52,686 nucleotides of DNA, taken from positions 100,630 to 153,315 of the forward strand of contig JAEURZ010000004.1 in the NCBI GenBank assembly GCA_016788905.1, written 5' to 3'. Origin of the DNA: Elusimicrobiota bacterium (GTDB lineage Bacteria; Elusimicrobiota; Elusimicrobia; FEN-1173). Below the pieces are notes generated by a model. It did not search any database, had not been told where the DNA came from, and saw only the letters and a list, made by a program, of their open reading frames with translations. Positions 8,112-15,614 of this stretch are shown one piece after another; position 1 is the first letter of the stretch, and the number at the start of each line of letters is the position of its first letter. Position numbers and translations under genes: made by a program.

Positions 8112-10130
8112 AAAGGCGCGACCTCCAGGGTAACGAATTTCGCAATAATAGGCGCCGTTCCTGACGAAGGCCCCCTCGTCGTCTCTCCCATCCCATTCGT
8201 TTCCATCACCCAGATCCCGGACCAGTGTCCCTCCTAAATTGTAGACGCGCGCGTGAACGGGGTCCGTTTGCGCACTTTCCACCTCGATGACCATTTTTTC
8301 GTTGCGCGTGGGGTTGAACAGGTTGTTCTGGAGCGTGACAGTGGGGGTGACCGGGCTTTCTGTTGTGGTGAACGTTTGATCTGAAGACGCGGCACTGTTT
8401 TCGGCGATGTCTTTCGCTAGGATCCGGTAGTGATAAAGGGTTTCAGCGGTGAGACCGTAGAGATAGAGACTGTGGGAAGTGCCCCGGGGGGTGGTCAAGA
8501 CAGTCGTCGACCCATAGTCCGAGGTTCGTCCATATTCGATCTCGCTGGTCGCGGGTTCATCGGTCCTCCAGGTCAGGGTGGCGGCTGAGGAAGTGATGCG
8601 GGAGGGGGCAATGGCGGATAGGACGGGGGCTGTGGTATCGGGTTGGCTCAGCGTGACGAACGTCCGATTCGTTGAAGTGGTCCAATTTTCCGATGCGTCT
8701 TTCGATTTTACTCTGTAGTGGTAGCGCGTTTCAGGGGTGAGTCCCAGAAGTGTTTGGCTGTGGATGGTGGCCAAGGAGGCGTCCAGCGGGCTACTGGATC
8801 CATAGCCCTGGGTGAGTCCGTATTCAATTTGTGTTGTGGCGGGTTCATTGGTGGACCAGCTGATGGTGGCGCTGTCGGCGGTGATCCCGGTGGCCCCAAT
8901 GGAAGTGAGCAGGGGCGCGGTGGTGTCGATGGGACCGTTGATCGCTTGAAGGACAGCGGCGTTCGCATCGACTCGGCCGAACCCGTATCGATCGTCCCGG
9001 CCAGCGGCCCCGAGGTCGAGGGCGGTGGTAAAGAGGATGTTGTCCAACTCGTCGGATGTTAGGGCCGGGTTGACGGCAATCATGAGGGTATAAATCCCGG
9101 CTGTCAAAGGAGCCGAAAAAGACGTTCCACTTTGGGGACCGTACGTTCCTCCATCCAGAGTGGTCCAAAGACCCTCCCCAGGGGCGGCCACATCAACGGA
9201 TGGGCCGAAACTGGACCAGCTGGTTTGGTTGTCCAAATTGTTCGTGGCGGAGACACAGGTCAGCGCGGAACTGGGCGTGGCGGGGGTCACCGCTCCGGTG
9301 TTCCCTGCGCTCACGATAACCACACCTTTTTTCGTACGCATATACTGGGCGGCGGAAATAACGGCGCCCCCACTGCAGGAATCCCCGTAACTGATGTTCG
9401 CCACGCGCGCCCCGTTGTCCGCCGCAAAAATGATTCCAGAGGCCATGGTGCTCCAGAACGCATACCCGGCTTCATCGGAAATTCGCAGGGGCATGATCGA
9501 AGCGTTCCAGGCCACGCCCGTCACCCCCAACGCGTTATTTCCGATGGCCGCCGCCACACCGGCCACCGCTGTCCCATGTCCAAAAATGTCGGAGGTGTCG
9601 TTATTGTCATCATAGAAATTCCAACCGGCAACCAACCGCGAGGCCAGGTCGGGATGGTCGGGGTCAACCCCAGTGTCTAAGATGGCCACGGTCAGACCGG
9701 TTCCTGTTCCCATGTCCCAGGCGGCGGGGGCCCCAATGAGGGGCAGATGCCAAGAGTCTGTGTACCGTGAATCGTTGGGGAGGAACGTGGGGGCCGCACG
9801 ATAATCCGGTTCCGCAAATTCCACAGCGCCGGTGGCTTCCATTTGATCCGCCAGTGATTCTTCCCCGCGGGGAGGGAGGGTGAACTGTTCCAGTGTAAGA
9901 CCGGCACCCAAGTCCCGGCTGTTCTGAGGGGTGTGGAGCAGGCGTAGGGAATCAAATTGGGATTCTTGGGAAACCGAAACGCTCGGAGCGCGCTTATAAA
10001 TTAAGAATCCGGCCTGGCGTGTTTGATCACGCAAGCGGCCCCCTTTCGCCGGAAACGCGGCCTGGGCGAAAGAAGCGAAAACAAAAAAGAGAATAAGGGT
10101 TATCGGTAATTTAGGAGAAGCGAAAGACAC
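8085..10130 (-). CDS. Secreted subtilisin-like (S8) protease with two FN3-like domains and a C-terminal sorting-like domain
   Basis: Encodes 681 residues, starting with GTG, with AGGAGG a few bases upstream. A signal peptide (about 1-24, ending FAQA) is followed by a propeptide-like region and an S8 catalytic domain. The triad is D152 (AILDTGVD), H185 (FGHGTAVAG) and S337 (SGTSFSAP). Two tandem FN3-like domains (about 398-495 and 498-590) share the pattern W-x-T-[ND]-E-P-A-T-x-x-x-E-Y-G. The last 85 residues form a beta-rich domain with NNLFNPTRNEK, VYNLGGTLVRDL and NGAYYCEIRYPGG, resembling FlgD-like or type IX secretion C-terminal sorting domains. It lies 12 bases downstream of the PorV-like gene, so the two form an operon. 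The protease assignment is firm; the secretion route is inference. Confidence 0.9.
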   Translation of the reverse strand: MSFASPKLPITLILFFVFASFAQAAFPAKGGRLRDQTRQAGFLIYKRAPSVSVSQESQFDSLRLLHTPQNSRDLGAGLTLEQFTLPPRGEESLADQMEATGAVEFAEPDYRAAPTFLPNDSRYTDSWHLPLIGAPAAWDMGTGTGLTVAILDTGVDPDHPDLASRLVAGWNFYDDNNDTSDIFGHGTAVAGVAAAIGNNALGVTGVAWNASIMPLRISDEAGYAFWSTMASGIIFAADNGARVANISYGDSCSGGAVISAAQYMRTKKGVVIVSAGNTGAVTPATPSSALTCVSATNNLDNQTSWSSFGPSVDVAAPGEGLWTTLDGGTYGPQSGTSFSAPLTAGIYTLMIAVNPALTSDELDNILFTTALDLGAAGRDDRYGFGRVDANAAVLQAINGPIDTTAPLLTSIGATGITADSATISWSTNEPATTQIEYGLTQGYGSSSPLDASLATIHSQTLLGLTPETRYHYRVKSKDASENWTTSTNRTFVTLSQPDTTAPVLSAIAPSRITSSAATLTWRTDEPATSEIEYGRTSDYGSTTVLTTPRGTSHSLYLYGLTAETLYHYRILAKDIAENSAASSDQTFTTTESPVTPTVTLQNNLFNPTRNEKMVIEVESAQTDPVHARVYNLGGTLVRDLGDGNEWDGRDDEGAFVRNGAYYCEIRYPGGRAFKKVTVLKR

Positions 10131-10142
10131 GGGACCTCCTGT

Positions 10143-11162
10143 TCATTGCCGATCCCCGACAGTGTGGCGGTGGGGGGCGGATTTTTCTTTGGAGGGAAGC
10201 GGTCGGTGGGCGAGAGGGCTCCATCGCCAGGTTAAATCCATTCCATGCACGCCCCCCAGCGCACCGGCGGATCGGTAGGCGTAGTCGAGATCCATGCGGG
10301 TGGAGGCGAACGGGAGTCGGAACCCGAGCCCCGCGGCCCAGCGGTCTTGATTCTCGGTATCTCGAACGGCCATCCCCGTTCGGAAGATCAATAGTTTCCG
10401 AAATTCGTATTCCACTCCCAGGCGCGGACTCGTCTCTCCATTCGCCAGCCGGGCCAGGTCCACGGCAACAAGTCCCCGATGGGAATTTCGGCCCCGGAAG
10501 GTGTAGGCCGCTCCGGCACTCCACAGGCGGGGAAGATTTTCTGACCCGATCTGGCCCCCCCCGTTTTGAAAGGCGACCCCCAGGGAGACTCGATTTTTAA
10601 GGAATCGCCATTGCGCTCCCAAATCCACGGATTGGCCCACGTCCGTTCCCGACTCAGCCACCTCGGACAAAAAACACCGTGCCGCAACCCCCAAGGAGAG
10701 GGAAGGAAGGCGAGGGGAGAATCGTTGCACGTTTCCGCCCCAGGAACCGCTGATCACTGTTTCTGTTTGAGCGTCCAGGCTCCCCGTGGGAGAGCCCCCC
10801 AGCGGGAGGACCTCCATGGTTCCGGCGGTTGCTTTGTTGAGGTGAATTCCCCAGGTTCCCGTCCTCACGCTGGGCCACAAGAGACCCAATCCTGTGCCGC
10901 GAATTTCTTCAAATCCAACGAGGGATTGGGCCCGAACACTTCGTGACGCAATGTCGGCCAGGGCCGCGGGGTTATGGAAAACACCGTCTTCGTTAGCGGG
11001 GATGGCGGTGTCGGCGTTCGCCAGGGCGGATCGCCTCGCCCCAGGGGAAAGAGAGGACCACAGATCGTCGGCCCAGGAGAGGGGAGACGTCGCGAGCCAG
11101 GCGCTCATTAAGAAACCACATCGGATCCCCCCGCGTAGCGCGAGGGGGATGTTGACGGACAT
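10143..11162 (-). CDS. PorV/PorQ-like outer-membrane beta-barrel protein
   Basis: Encodes 339 residues. A hydrophobic segment (about 17-31, ending PLSWA) is a signal peptide. The mature N-terminus has the family-typical pattern GARRSALANADTAIPANED followed by VFHNPAAL. The rest is a series of alternating beta strands ending at DLDYAYRSAGALGGVHG, consistent with an FadL/PorV-type barrel. PorV-family proteins act as outer-membrane chaperones or shuttles for C-terminal-domain cargo in type IX secretion; others have unknown roles. GAGAGG lies 7 bases before the ATG. A promoter is seen at 11208-11236. The direct downstream subtilase could be its cargo (inference). Confidence 0.72.
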   Translation of the reverse strand: MSVNIPLALRGGIRCGFLMSAWLATSPLSWADDLWSSLSPGARRSALANADTAIPANEDGVFHNPAALADIASRSVRAQSLVGFEEIRGTGLGLLWPSVRTGTWGIHLNKATAGTMEVLPLGGSPTGSLDAQTETVISGSWGGNVQRFSPRLPSLSLGVAARCFLSEVAESGTDVGQSVDLGAQWRFLKNRVSLGVAFQNGGGQIGSENLPRLWSAGAAYTFRGRNSHRGLVAVDLARLANGETSPRLGVEYEFRKLLIFRTGMAVRDTENQDRWAAGLGFRLPFASTRMDLDYAYRSAGALGGVHGMDLTWRWSPLAHRPLPSKEKSAPHRHTVGDRQ

Positions 11163-11207
11163 TCACGTCCTCTCAAATAGGAAGCGTAACAGAAATTCGA
11201 TCCACCC

Positions 11208-11236
11208 AGTCTATGCCCAAGATGAATAGAATTCAA
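11208..11236 (-). promoter_or_regulatory. Minus-strand promoter of the PorV-like/subtilase operon
   Basis: Read on the minus strand, TTGAAT (complement of 11231-11236) and TAGACT (complement of 11208-11213) are separated by 17 bases. Transcription would start near 11201, giving a leader of about 40 bases with a GAGAGG ribosome binding site. Confidence 0.5.
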
Positions 11237-11256
11237 GGGCCGAAAAAAATTTAGTC

Positions 11257-11285
11257 TTTACTTTTTTCCAGAGCTTTGCTAGAAT
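11257..11285 (+). promoter_or_regulatory. Promoter of rpsO, leaderless type
   Basis: TTTACT (11257-11262) and TAGAAT (11280-11285) are separated by 17 bases. The rpsO ATG follows after only 7 bases, with no ribosome binding site. It is divergent from the promoter of the PorV-like operon. Confidence 0.6.
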
Positions 11286-11292
11286 TCCGCCC

Positions 11293-11559
11293 ATGTTAAC
11301 CAAAGAAAAATCACACGATATCGTTGGGAAGTTTGGCGCTTCACCCCGGGATACCGGGAACACCGCTGTCCAGATTGCTCTCTTAACCGAGCGAATCAAT
11401 GGCTTGGCGGGTCATTTCCAGAACGCACCGAAGGACCATGGGTCCCGGCGAGGTCTTCTGTTGATGGTGGGGCAACGACGACGTCTGTTGGCTCATTTGC
11501 GGACGGTTCAGCCCAAACGATACGTGGAACTTCTGAAGGAATTGAAACTCAGAAAATAG
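11293..11559 (+). CDS. rpsO: 30S ribosomal protein S15
   Basis: Encodes 88 residues, the usual length. S15 binds the 16S rRNA central domain early in 30S assembly. The conserved DTGNTAVQIALLTERI segment, the HGSRRGLL rRNA-binding motif and the RRRLLAHL helix are all present. The start lies 7 bases after a -10 box with no upstream ribosome binding site, so the mRNA is probably leaderless. It precedes pnp as in most bacteria, but a terminator-like hairpin stands between them. Confidence 0.97.
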   Translation: MLTKEKSHDIVGKFGASPRDTGNTAVQIALLTERINGLAGHFQNAPKDHGSRRGLLLMVGQRRRLLAHLRTVQPKRYVELLKELKLRK

Positions 11560-11569
11560 CGCGGCGTCC

Positions 11570-11598
11570 TTGGGGACCCGCTTCGTGGCTTGTATACG
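11570..11598 (+). promoter_or_regulatory. Possible pnp promoter
   Basis: TTGGGG (11570-11575) and TATACG (11593-11598) are spaced by 17 bases, just after the rpsO stop. The match to the consensus is partial. It would allow pnp to be transcribed separately from rpsO, with the hairpin at 11614-11637 in its leader. Confidence 0.35.
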
Positions 11599-11613
11599 CG
11601 TAGGGATGTAATG

Positions 11614-11637
11614 ATTCGACTCTTGGGTCGGATTTTT
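11614..11637 (+). terminator. Terminator or leader hairpin between rpsO and pnp
   Basis: ATTCGAC (11614-11620) pairs with GTCGGAT (11627-11633), one T-G wobble included, around the loop TCTTGG, and is followed by a short run of T (11633-11637). It can end the rpsO transcript. If the upstream promoter at 11570-11598 is real, it is also a leader hairpin of pnp, the position at which PNPase autoregulates in enterobacteria. Confidence 0.55.
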
Positions 11638-11708
11638 AAATCCCTCCTGTTCCTGCCCGAGCGCCCTCCAATAACGACGCGCCTTTTCTATTTATAGGAG
11701 AAACCCTT

Positions 11709-13967
11709 ATGTCCAATGTTGAAAAACTCGAAATTGAAATCGGCGACAAAAAAATCTCTTTTGAAGTGGGAGAAGTGGCCCGTCAGGCGGCGGGGGGATG
11801 TTTCGTTCGTATGGGGGACACCGTGGTGTTGGTGGCTGCCGCTCACGGGACCAAACCCCGTGAAGATCGGGATTTCTTTCCGTTAACGGTGGATTACCGT
11901 GAGCGGACGTATGCCGCGGGGCGTATCCCTGGGGGTTTCTTTAAACGGGAAGGGAAAGCCCGTGATGGCGAAATTTTGACCAGCCGTATCATTGATCGTT
12001 CTGTCCGACCCTTGTTCCCGGAATTTTTTCGTTTGGAAGTCCAATTGAGCGCGCTCACCCTGTCGCATGATGGGTTGCACGACACGGATATCCTTGCGGT
12101 TTTGGGCGCGTCGATTTCCCTCGGAATGTCGGCCCTGCCCTGGAACGGGCCCATTGGTGCCATCCGGATCGGGCGTGTGGACGAACGCTTCCTCTTGAAC
12201 CCCACTTTGGATGAACAAGAGCGCAGCACACTCGATCTCGTGGTGGCGGGAAAGAAGGGATCCATTTTGATGGTGGAAGCCGGAAGTTACGAGTTGTCCG
12301 AGGAAATGATGTTGGAAGCGCTGTCTATTGCCCAAGTGGAAATAGATCGTTTGTGTGATCTGCAAACGGAGTTGTTTCATCGGATCGGGAAGCCGAAAAT
12401 GGCGGCACCCATTCCCGCTGTTGATCTCGACCTCTCGCGCCAAGTGAACGAGATGGCACGGAATCGTTTTAAAGAGGCTGTCCGCACCGCCGACAAGGCC
12501 ACGCGCGAAAATATGATTTCTGCCATTAAAACCGAGGTAAAAGAAAAACTGGTGGTTGATTATCCGGACGCAGGTAATGTCGTGAACGGAATTTTTGAAG
12601 CCATTGAATATGAGGAAGCCCGCCGGTTGATCTTGGATGAGAGTCGACGGACGGACGGTCGTGGGTTTGAGGAAGTTCGGCAGATTACCATTCGGAACGG
12701 CGTTTTGCCACGCACCCATGGGTCCTCTTTGTTTACCCGAGGACAGACGCAGGCTCTTGCGGTAGCCACCCTGGGGTCTCCCGCGGACCAACAGATCATG
12801 GACGAGTTGGAGGGGGAATACAAAGAACGCTTCATGCTGCACTACAATTTTCCTGGGTTCTCAACGGGCGAACCCAAACCTGAACGTGGGCCTGGTCGGC
12901 GTGAAGTGGGGCACGGGGCGTTGGCTCGACGGGCGCTTTTGCCTCTCTTGCCGGACCCAGAAAACTTTCCTTACACGATGCGGGTGGTCTCCGATATCTT
13001 GGAATCCAACGGATCTTCGTCAATGGCCAGTGTCTGCGGAGGGTCTTTGGCGTTGTTTGATGCCGGGGTCCCCATGAAAAAAGCCTGTGCCGGGATGGCT
13101 ATGGGGCTGGTAAAGGAAGGGGAGCGATCCGCCGTCTTGACGGACATCATGGGAATGGAAGACCATTTGGGCGACATGGATTTTAAAGTGGCCGGAACCA
13201 CCGATGGCATCACGGCCCTTCAAATGGACATCAAAATTGAGGGGATCTCCATTGCGATCATGAAGCAAGCTCTGGAGCAGGCCAAGCGTGCCCGCCTGTT
13301 CGTCCTTGGGAAAATGAACGAGGTTCTGGCTGAACCGCGGGCGGAAATGTCGGCCTACGCCCCTCGCATGGAAGTGGTTCAGATTCCGGTGGCTAAAATT
13401 GGCGCTTTGATCGGACCTGGGGGTAAAAATATTCGGCGGATCATCGAGGAATCCGGGGCGCAGGTGGATGTGGAAGATGACGGGAAGGTCTATATCACCG
13501 CGTCGGACCGCTCTTCTTTAGAGACCGCCAAGCACCAGGTGGAGTCCTATTCCGCGGAAGTGGAATTGGGAAAGATTTATAAGGGCACTGTTGTTCGTAT
13601 CATGCCCAAACTGGGTGCTTTTGTGGAAGTGATGCCTGGAAAAGATGGCTTGGTCCACATATCCCAATTGGACGTTAACCGTGTGGAAAAAGTGGAAGAC
13701 GCCGTTAAAGTGGGCGATGAAATTGAAGTGAAGGTCATTGAAATTGACACTATGGGTCGGGTGAATTTATCCAGGAAGGCGGTGTTGAAGCCCGGTTCCG
13801 AGTTGGAAGGTGGCGGTTTGCCCTCTCAGCGCGGTGCAGGCCGTGGGGGTCCCGACAGTCGAGGTGGGCGGGACGGACGTGGTGGTCCTCCCCGGCGTGA
13901 ATTTCGGGGTGGCGGTGAGCGTCGCGGCGGTTCTGGCGACCGACCGGGCGGACGCGGTTATAATTAA
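11709..13967 (+). CDS. pnp: Polyribonucleotide nucleotidyltransferase (PNPase)
   Basis: Encodes 752 residues. PNPase degrades RNA 3' to 5' using phosphate and is a core enzyme of bacterial RNA turnover. Two RNase PH domains flank an all-helical domain; the second has the conserved FPYTMRVVSDILESNGSSSM and DHLGDMDFKVAGT active-site segments. A KH domain (IGPGGKNIRRII, near residue 566) and an S1 domain (about 620-690) follow. The last 50 residues form an unusual Gly/Arg-rich tail with repeated RGG and GGRD/GGGE motifs, not part of the conserved enzyme. AGGAGA lies at ribosome-binding distance before the ATG. Confidence 0.97.
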   Translation: MSNVEKLEIEIGDKKISFEVGEVARQAAGGCFVRMGDTVVLVAAAHGTKPREDRDFFPLTVDYRERTYAAGRIPGGFFKREGKARDGEILTSRIIDRSVRPLFPEFFRLEVQLSALTLSHDGLHDTDILAVLGASISLGMSALPWNGPIGAIRIGRVDERFLLNPTLDEQERSTLDLVVAGKKGSILMVEAGSYELSEEMMLEALSIAQVEIDRLCDLQTELFHRIGKPKMAAPIPAVDLDLSRQVNEMARNRFKEAVRTADKATRENMISAIKTEVKEKLVVDYPDAGNVVNGIFEAIEYEEARRLILDESRRTDGRGFEEVRQITIRNGVLPRTHGSSLFTRGQTQALAVATLGSPADQQIMDELEGEYKERFMLHYNFPGFSTGEPKPERGPGRREVGHGALARRALLPLLPDPENFPYTMRVVSDILESNGSSSMASVCGGSLALFDAGVPMKKACAGMAMGLVKEGERSAVLTDIMGMEDHLGDMDFKVAGTTDGITALQMDIKIEGISIAIMKQALEQAKRARLFVLGKMNEVLAEPRAEMSAYAPRMEVVQIPVAKIGALIGPGGKNIRRIIEESGAQVDVEDDGKVYITASDRSSLETAKHQVESYSAEVELGKIYKGTVVRIMPKLGAFVEVMPGKDGLVHISQLDVNRVEKVEDAVKVGDEIEVKVIEIDTMGRVNLSRKAVLKPGSELEGGGLPSQRGAGRGGPDSRGGRDGRGGPPRREFRGGGERRGGSGDRPGGRGYN

Positions 13968-14055
13968 CCGATAATTCCAGTCACCTCGTGGGGTCAAACG
14001 AAGGAAACCCGCACTTTTAAATTCAAAAGGTAAAGATCGTTTGTTGAATCCTAGG

Positions 14056-14083
14056 TTGAACTGGGTTTTGATGAAAGTATAAC
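14056..14083 (+). promoter_or_regulatory. Promoter upstream of accB
   Basis: TTGAAC (14056-14061) and TATAAC (14078-14083) are separated by 16 bases. The start at 14121 gives a leader of about 30 bases with the ribosome binding site GGAGAGGG. No clear pnp terminator is seen between 13968 and this site. Confidence 0.55.
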
Positions 14084-14120
14084 GGCAAATCTCTTAGGTA
14101 AGGACAGGAGAGGGACAGCG

Positions 14121-14591
14121 ATGGCCGAAATCGACGATACAATTCGAGAGAAAGAGCCTAAGGCGACGGGATCGAGCTTAGAGCGCTATTACGATGTGAT
14201 GCGATCCCATGACCTTACGGAACTGGAAATTAGGGAGGGGACGTTCTACGTTAAGTTATCCCGCGCGGTGGCCACTGCCGTTCCCGTGCCGGTAGCGGCT
14301 CCGGCTCCTGTGCTGGTGTCGAAAGCCTCTTCGATCTCGAAGAAGGACTACCACCCCGTGACCTCTCCCTTAGGGGGCATCTTTTATCGGTCCCCGGGAC
14401 CGAACACCGCTTCTTTTGTGAAAGAAGGGGACAAAGTGGCCTTTGGGGATGTCCTTTGCATAGTGGAAGCCATGAAAGTTATGAACGAAATTCGGTCGGA
14501 TCGACCGGGAATCATTCAAAAAATTGTGGCCGAAAACGGAAAACCTGTTTCTTCCGGTCAAGAATTGTTTCAGATCGAACCTCTTTCTTAA
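14121..14591 (+). CDS. accB: Biotin carboxyl carrier protein of acetyl-CoA carboxylase
   Basis: Encodes 156 residues. It carries the biotin that moves CO2 between biotin carboxylase and carboxyltransferase in the first step of fatty-acid synthesis. An N-terminal helical segment (LERYYDVMRSHDLTELEI) and an Ala/Pro/Val linker (about 52-72) precede a lipoyl/biotinyl domain. The biotinylation motif EAMKVMNEI places the acceptor at K119. The family-typical SPLGGIFYRSPGP entry to the domain is present. accC does not follow; a small winged-helix gene and uppP do. The start is set by the GGAGAGGG site. Confidence 0.93.
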   Translation: MAEIDDTIREKEPKATGSSLERYYDVMRSHDLTELEIREGTFYVKLSRAVATAVPVPVAAPAPVLVSKASSISKKDYHPVTSPLGGIFYRSPGPNTASFVKEGDKVAFGDVLCIVEAMKVMNEIRSDRPGIIQKIVAENGKPVSSGQELFQIEPLS

Positions 14592-14601
14592 CGTCCATAC
14601 C

Positions 14602-14802
14602 ATGCGGGATGAAATTGGCCTCACGGCAGGACAGGTGTGGGACTTTTTGGAATCCCGAGGCGAAACGTCGACCTTGCACATCCGATCGTCCCTCAAAATT
14701 ACTCAGACACTTCTTTACCTGGCTTTGGGATGGTTGGCCCGCGAGGGTAAAATTTCATTGTTGTACCGCGATCGCTGTTATTGGGTGAGCCTCCACCGAT
14801 GA
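14602..14802 (+). CDS. Small winged helix-turn-helix protein (DUF2582-like)
   Basis: Encodes 66 residues, all one winged-helix domain: GLTAGQVWDFLESRGE, then LHIRSSLKITQTLLYLALGWLAREGKI and a C-terminal wing strand. The phrase ALGWLAREGKI is typical of the small DUF2582/wHTH_10 family, whose function is not established; DNA binding is assumed from the fold. The frame is open upstream to 14524, but that part lies inside accB, so the ATG at 14602 is chosen. It ends in an ATGATG overlap with uppP, so the two are probably co-translated. Confidence 0.75.
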   Translation: MRDEIGLTAGQVWDFLESRGETSTLHIRSSLKITQTLLYLALGWLAREGKISLLYRDRCYWVSLHR

Positions 14803-15602
14803 TGGAGCTGGCCCAGGCTTGCCTGTTGGGTGTTGTTCAAGGTCTCACCGAATTCCTTCCGGTTTCCTCCGATGGCCATCTCACTTTGTTTCACGCGGCC
14901 TTGGGAACTCACGAGAACGCTCTTGCGATGGATGTGGTGTTGCATGTGGGGACTCTTTTAGCGATGGTCCTTTATTTCCGTCGGGATTTGGCGACTTTGA
15001 TTCGCGGGGTCTTCGCTCCAAATATTTTGGGTCGTGAAGAGAGGCGTCGGTTGGGGTTGATCGGGGCGGCGACGGTTGTCACGGGGATCATCGGCCTGAG
15101 CCTGAAAAGCAGTGTGGAACAGTTTGCGGCTTCTTACCGTGCGGCGGGTATCGGGTTCCTTCTCACCGCCGCGGTTCTCCTCTTTGGTGAAAATCGTTCC
15201 AAGCGAACGGTGGGGGCGGGCCTGACGCCTGTGTCGGCCCCCGTGTGGCACGCGCTTTTCATTGGGGTGGTTCAGGGGGCGGCGGTTTGGCCCGGTCTTT
15301 CCCGGAGCGCGTCGACCATTGCTCTTTCGGTGGCCTTAGGCTGGTCCTGGCAAGAGGCCGGTCGTTTCAGTTTTTTGGTGGCCATGCCCGCGATTGTCGG
15401 AGCCACCTTCTTGACGGCCCGGGAAATTCAAACGCTTCCGTTAGGCCCTTCCCTGGTGGGGGTTTTGGTCAGTTTTTTGACTGGGATGTTGGCCTTGGGC
15501 CTCCTGATGCGGTTTCTTCGGGCACGTCGTTTGTGGCCATTTGCGCTCTATACCCTGGGTTTAGGCCTTTTTTCTCTCCTCAAATCTTTCTGGACTGTGT
15601 AG
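14799..15602 (+). CDS. uppP: Undecaprenyl-diphosphatase UppP (BacA family)
   Basis: Encodes about 267 residues of an integral inner-membrane protein with about eight hydrophobic segments. It dephosphorylates undecaprenyl pyrophosphate to recycle the lipid carrier for peptidoglycan synthesis. The two family signatures are present: QGLTEFLPVSSDGHL near the N-terminus and WPGLSRSASTIALS in the middle. A GTG at 14781 would add six residues, but the ATG pair at 14799/14802 overlapping the previous stop fits the coupling pattern of this region. Confers bacitracin tolerance in other bacteria when overproduced (family knowledge). Confidence 0.93.
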   Translation: MMELAQACLLGVVQGLTEFLPVSSDGHLTLFHAALGTHENALAMDVVLHVGTLLAMVLYFRRDLATLIRGVFAPNILGREERRRLGLIGAATVVTGIIGLSLKSSVEQFAASYRAAGIGFLLTAAVLLFGENRSKRTVGAGLTPVSAPVWHALFIGVVQGAAVWPGLSRSASTIALSVALGWSWQEAGRFSFLVAMPAIVGATFLTAREIQTLPLGPSLVGVLVSFLTGMLALGLLMRFLRARRLWPFALYTLGLGLFSLLKSFWTV

Positions 15603-15614
15603 AATAGGGGTTCC

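Noticed and set aside
15600-15614. TAGAAT at the uppP stop as a promoter for ftsK
   Set aside because: There is no -35 box at a suitable distance and the gap to the ATG is 9 bases with an AGGGG site, so ordinary operon reading is simpler.
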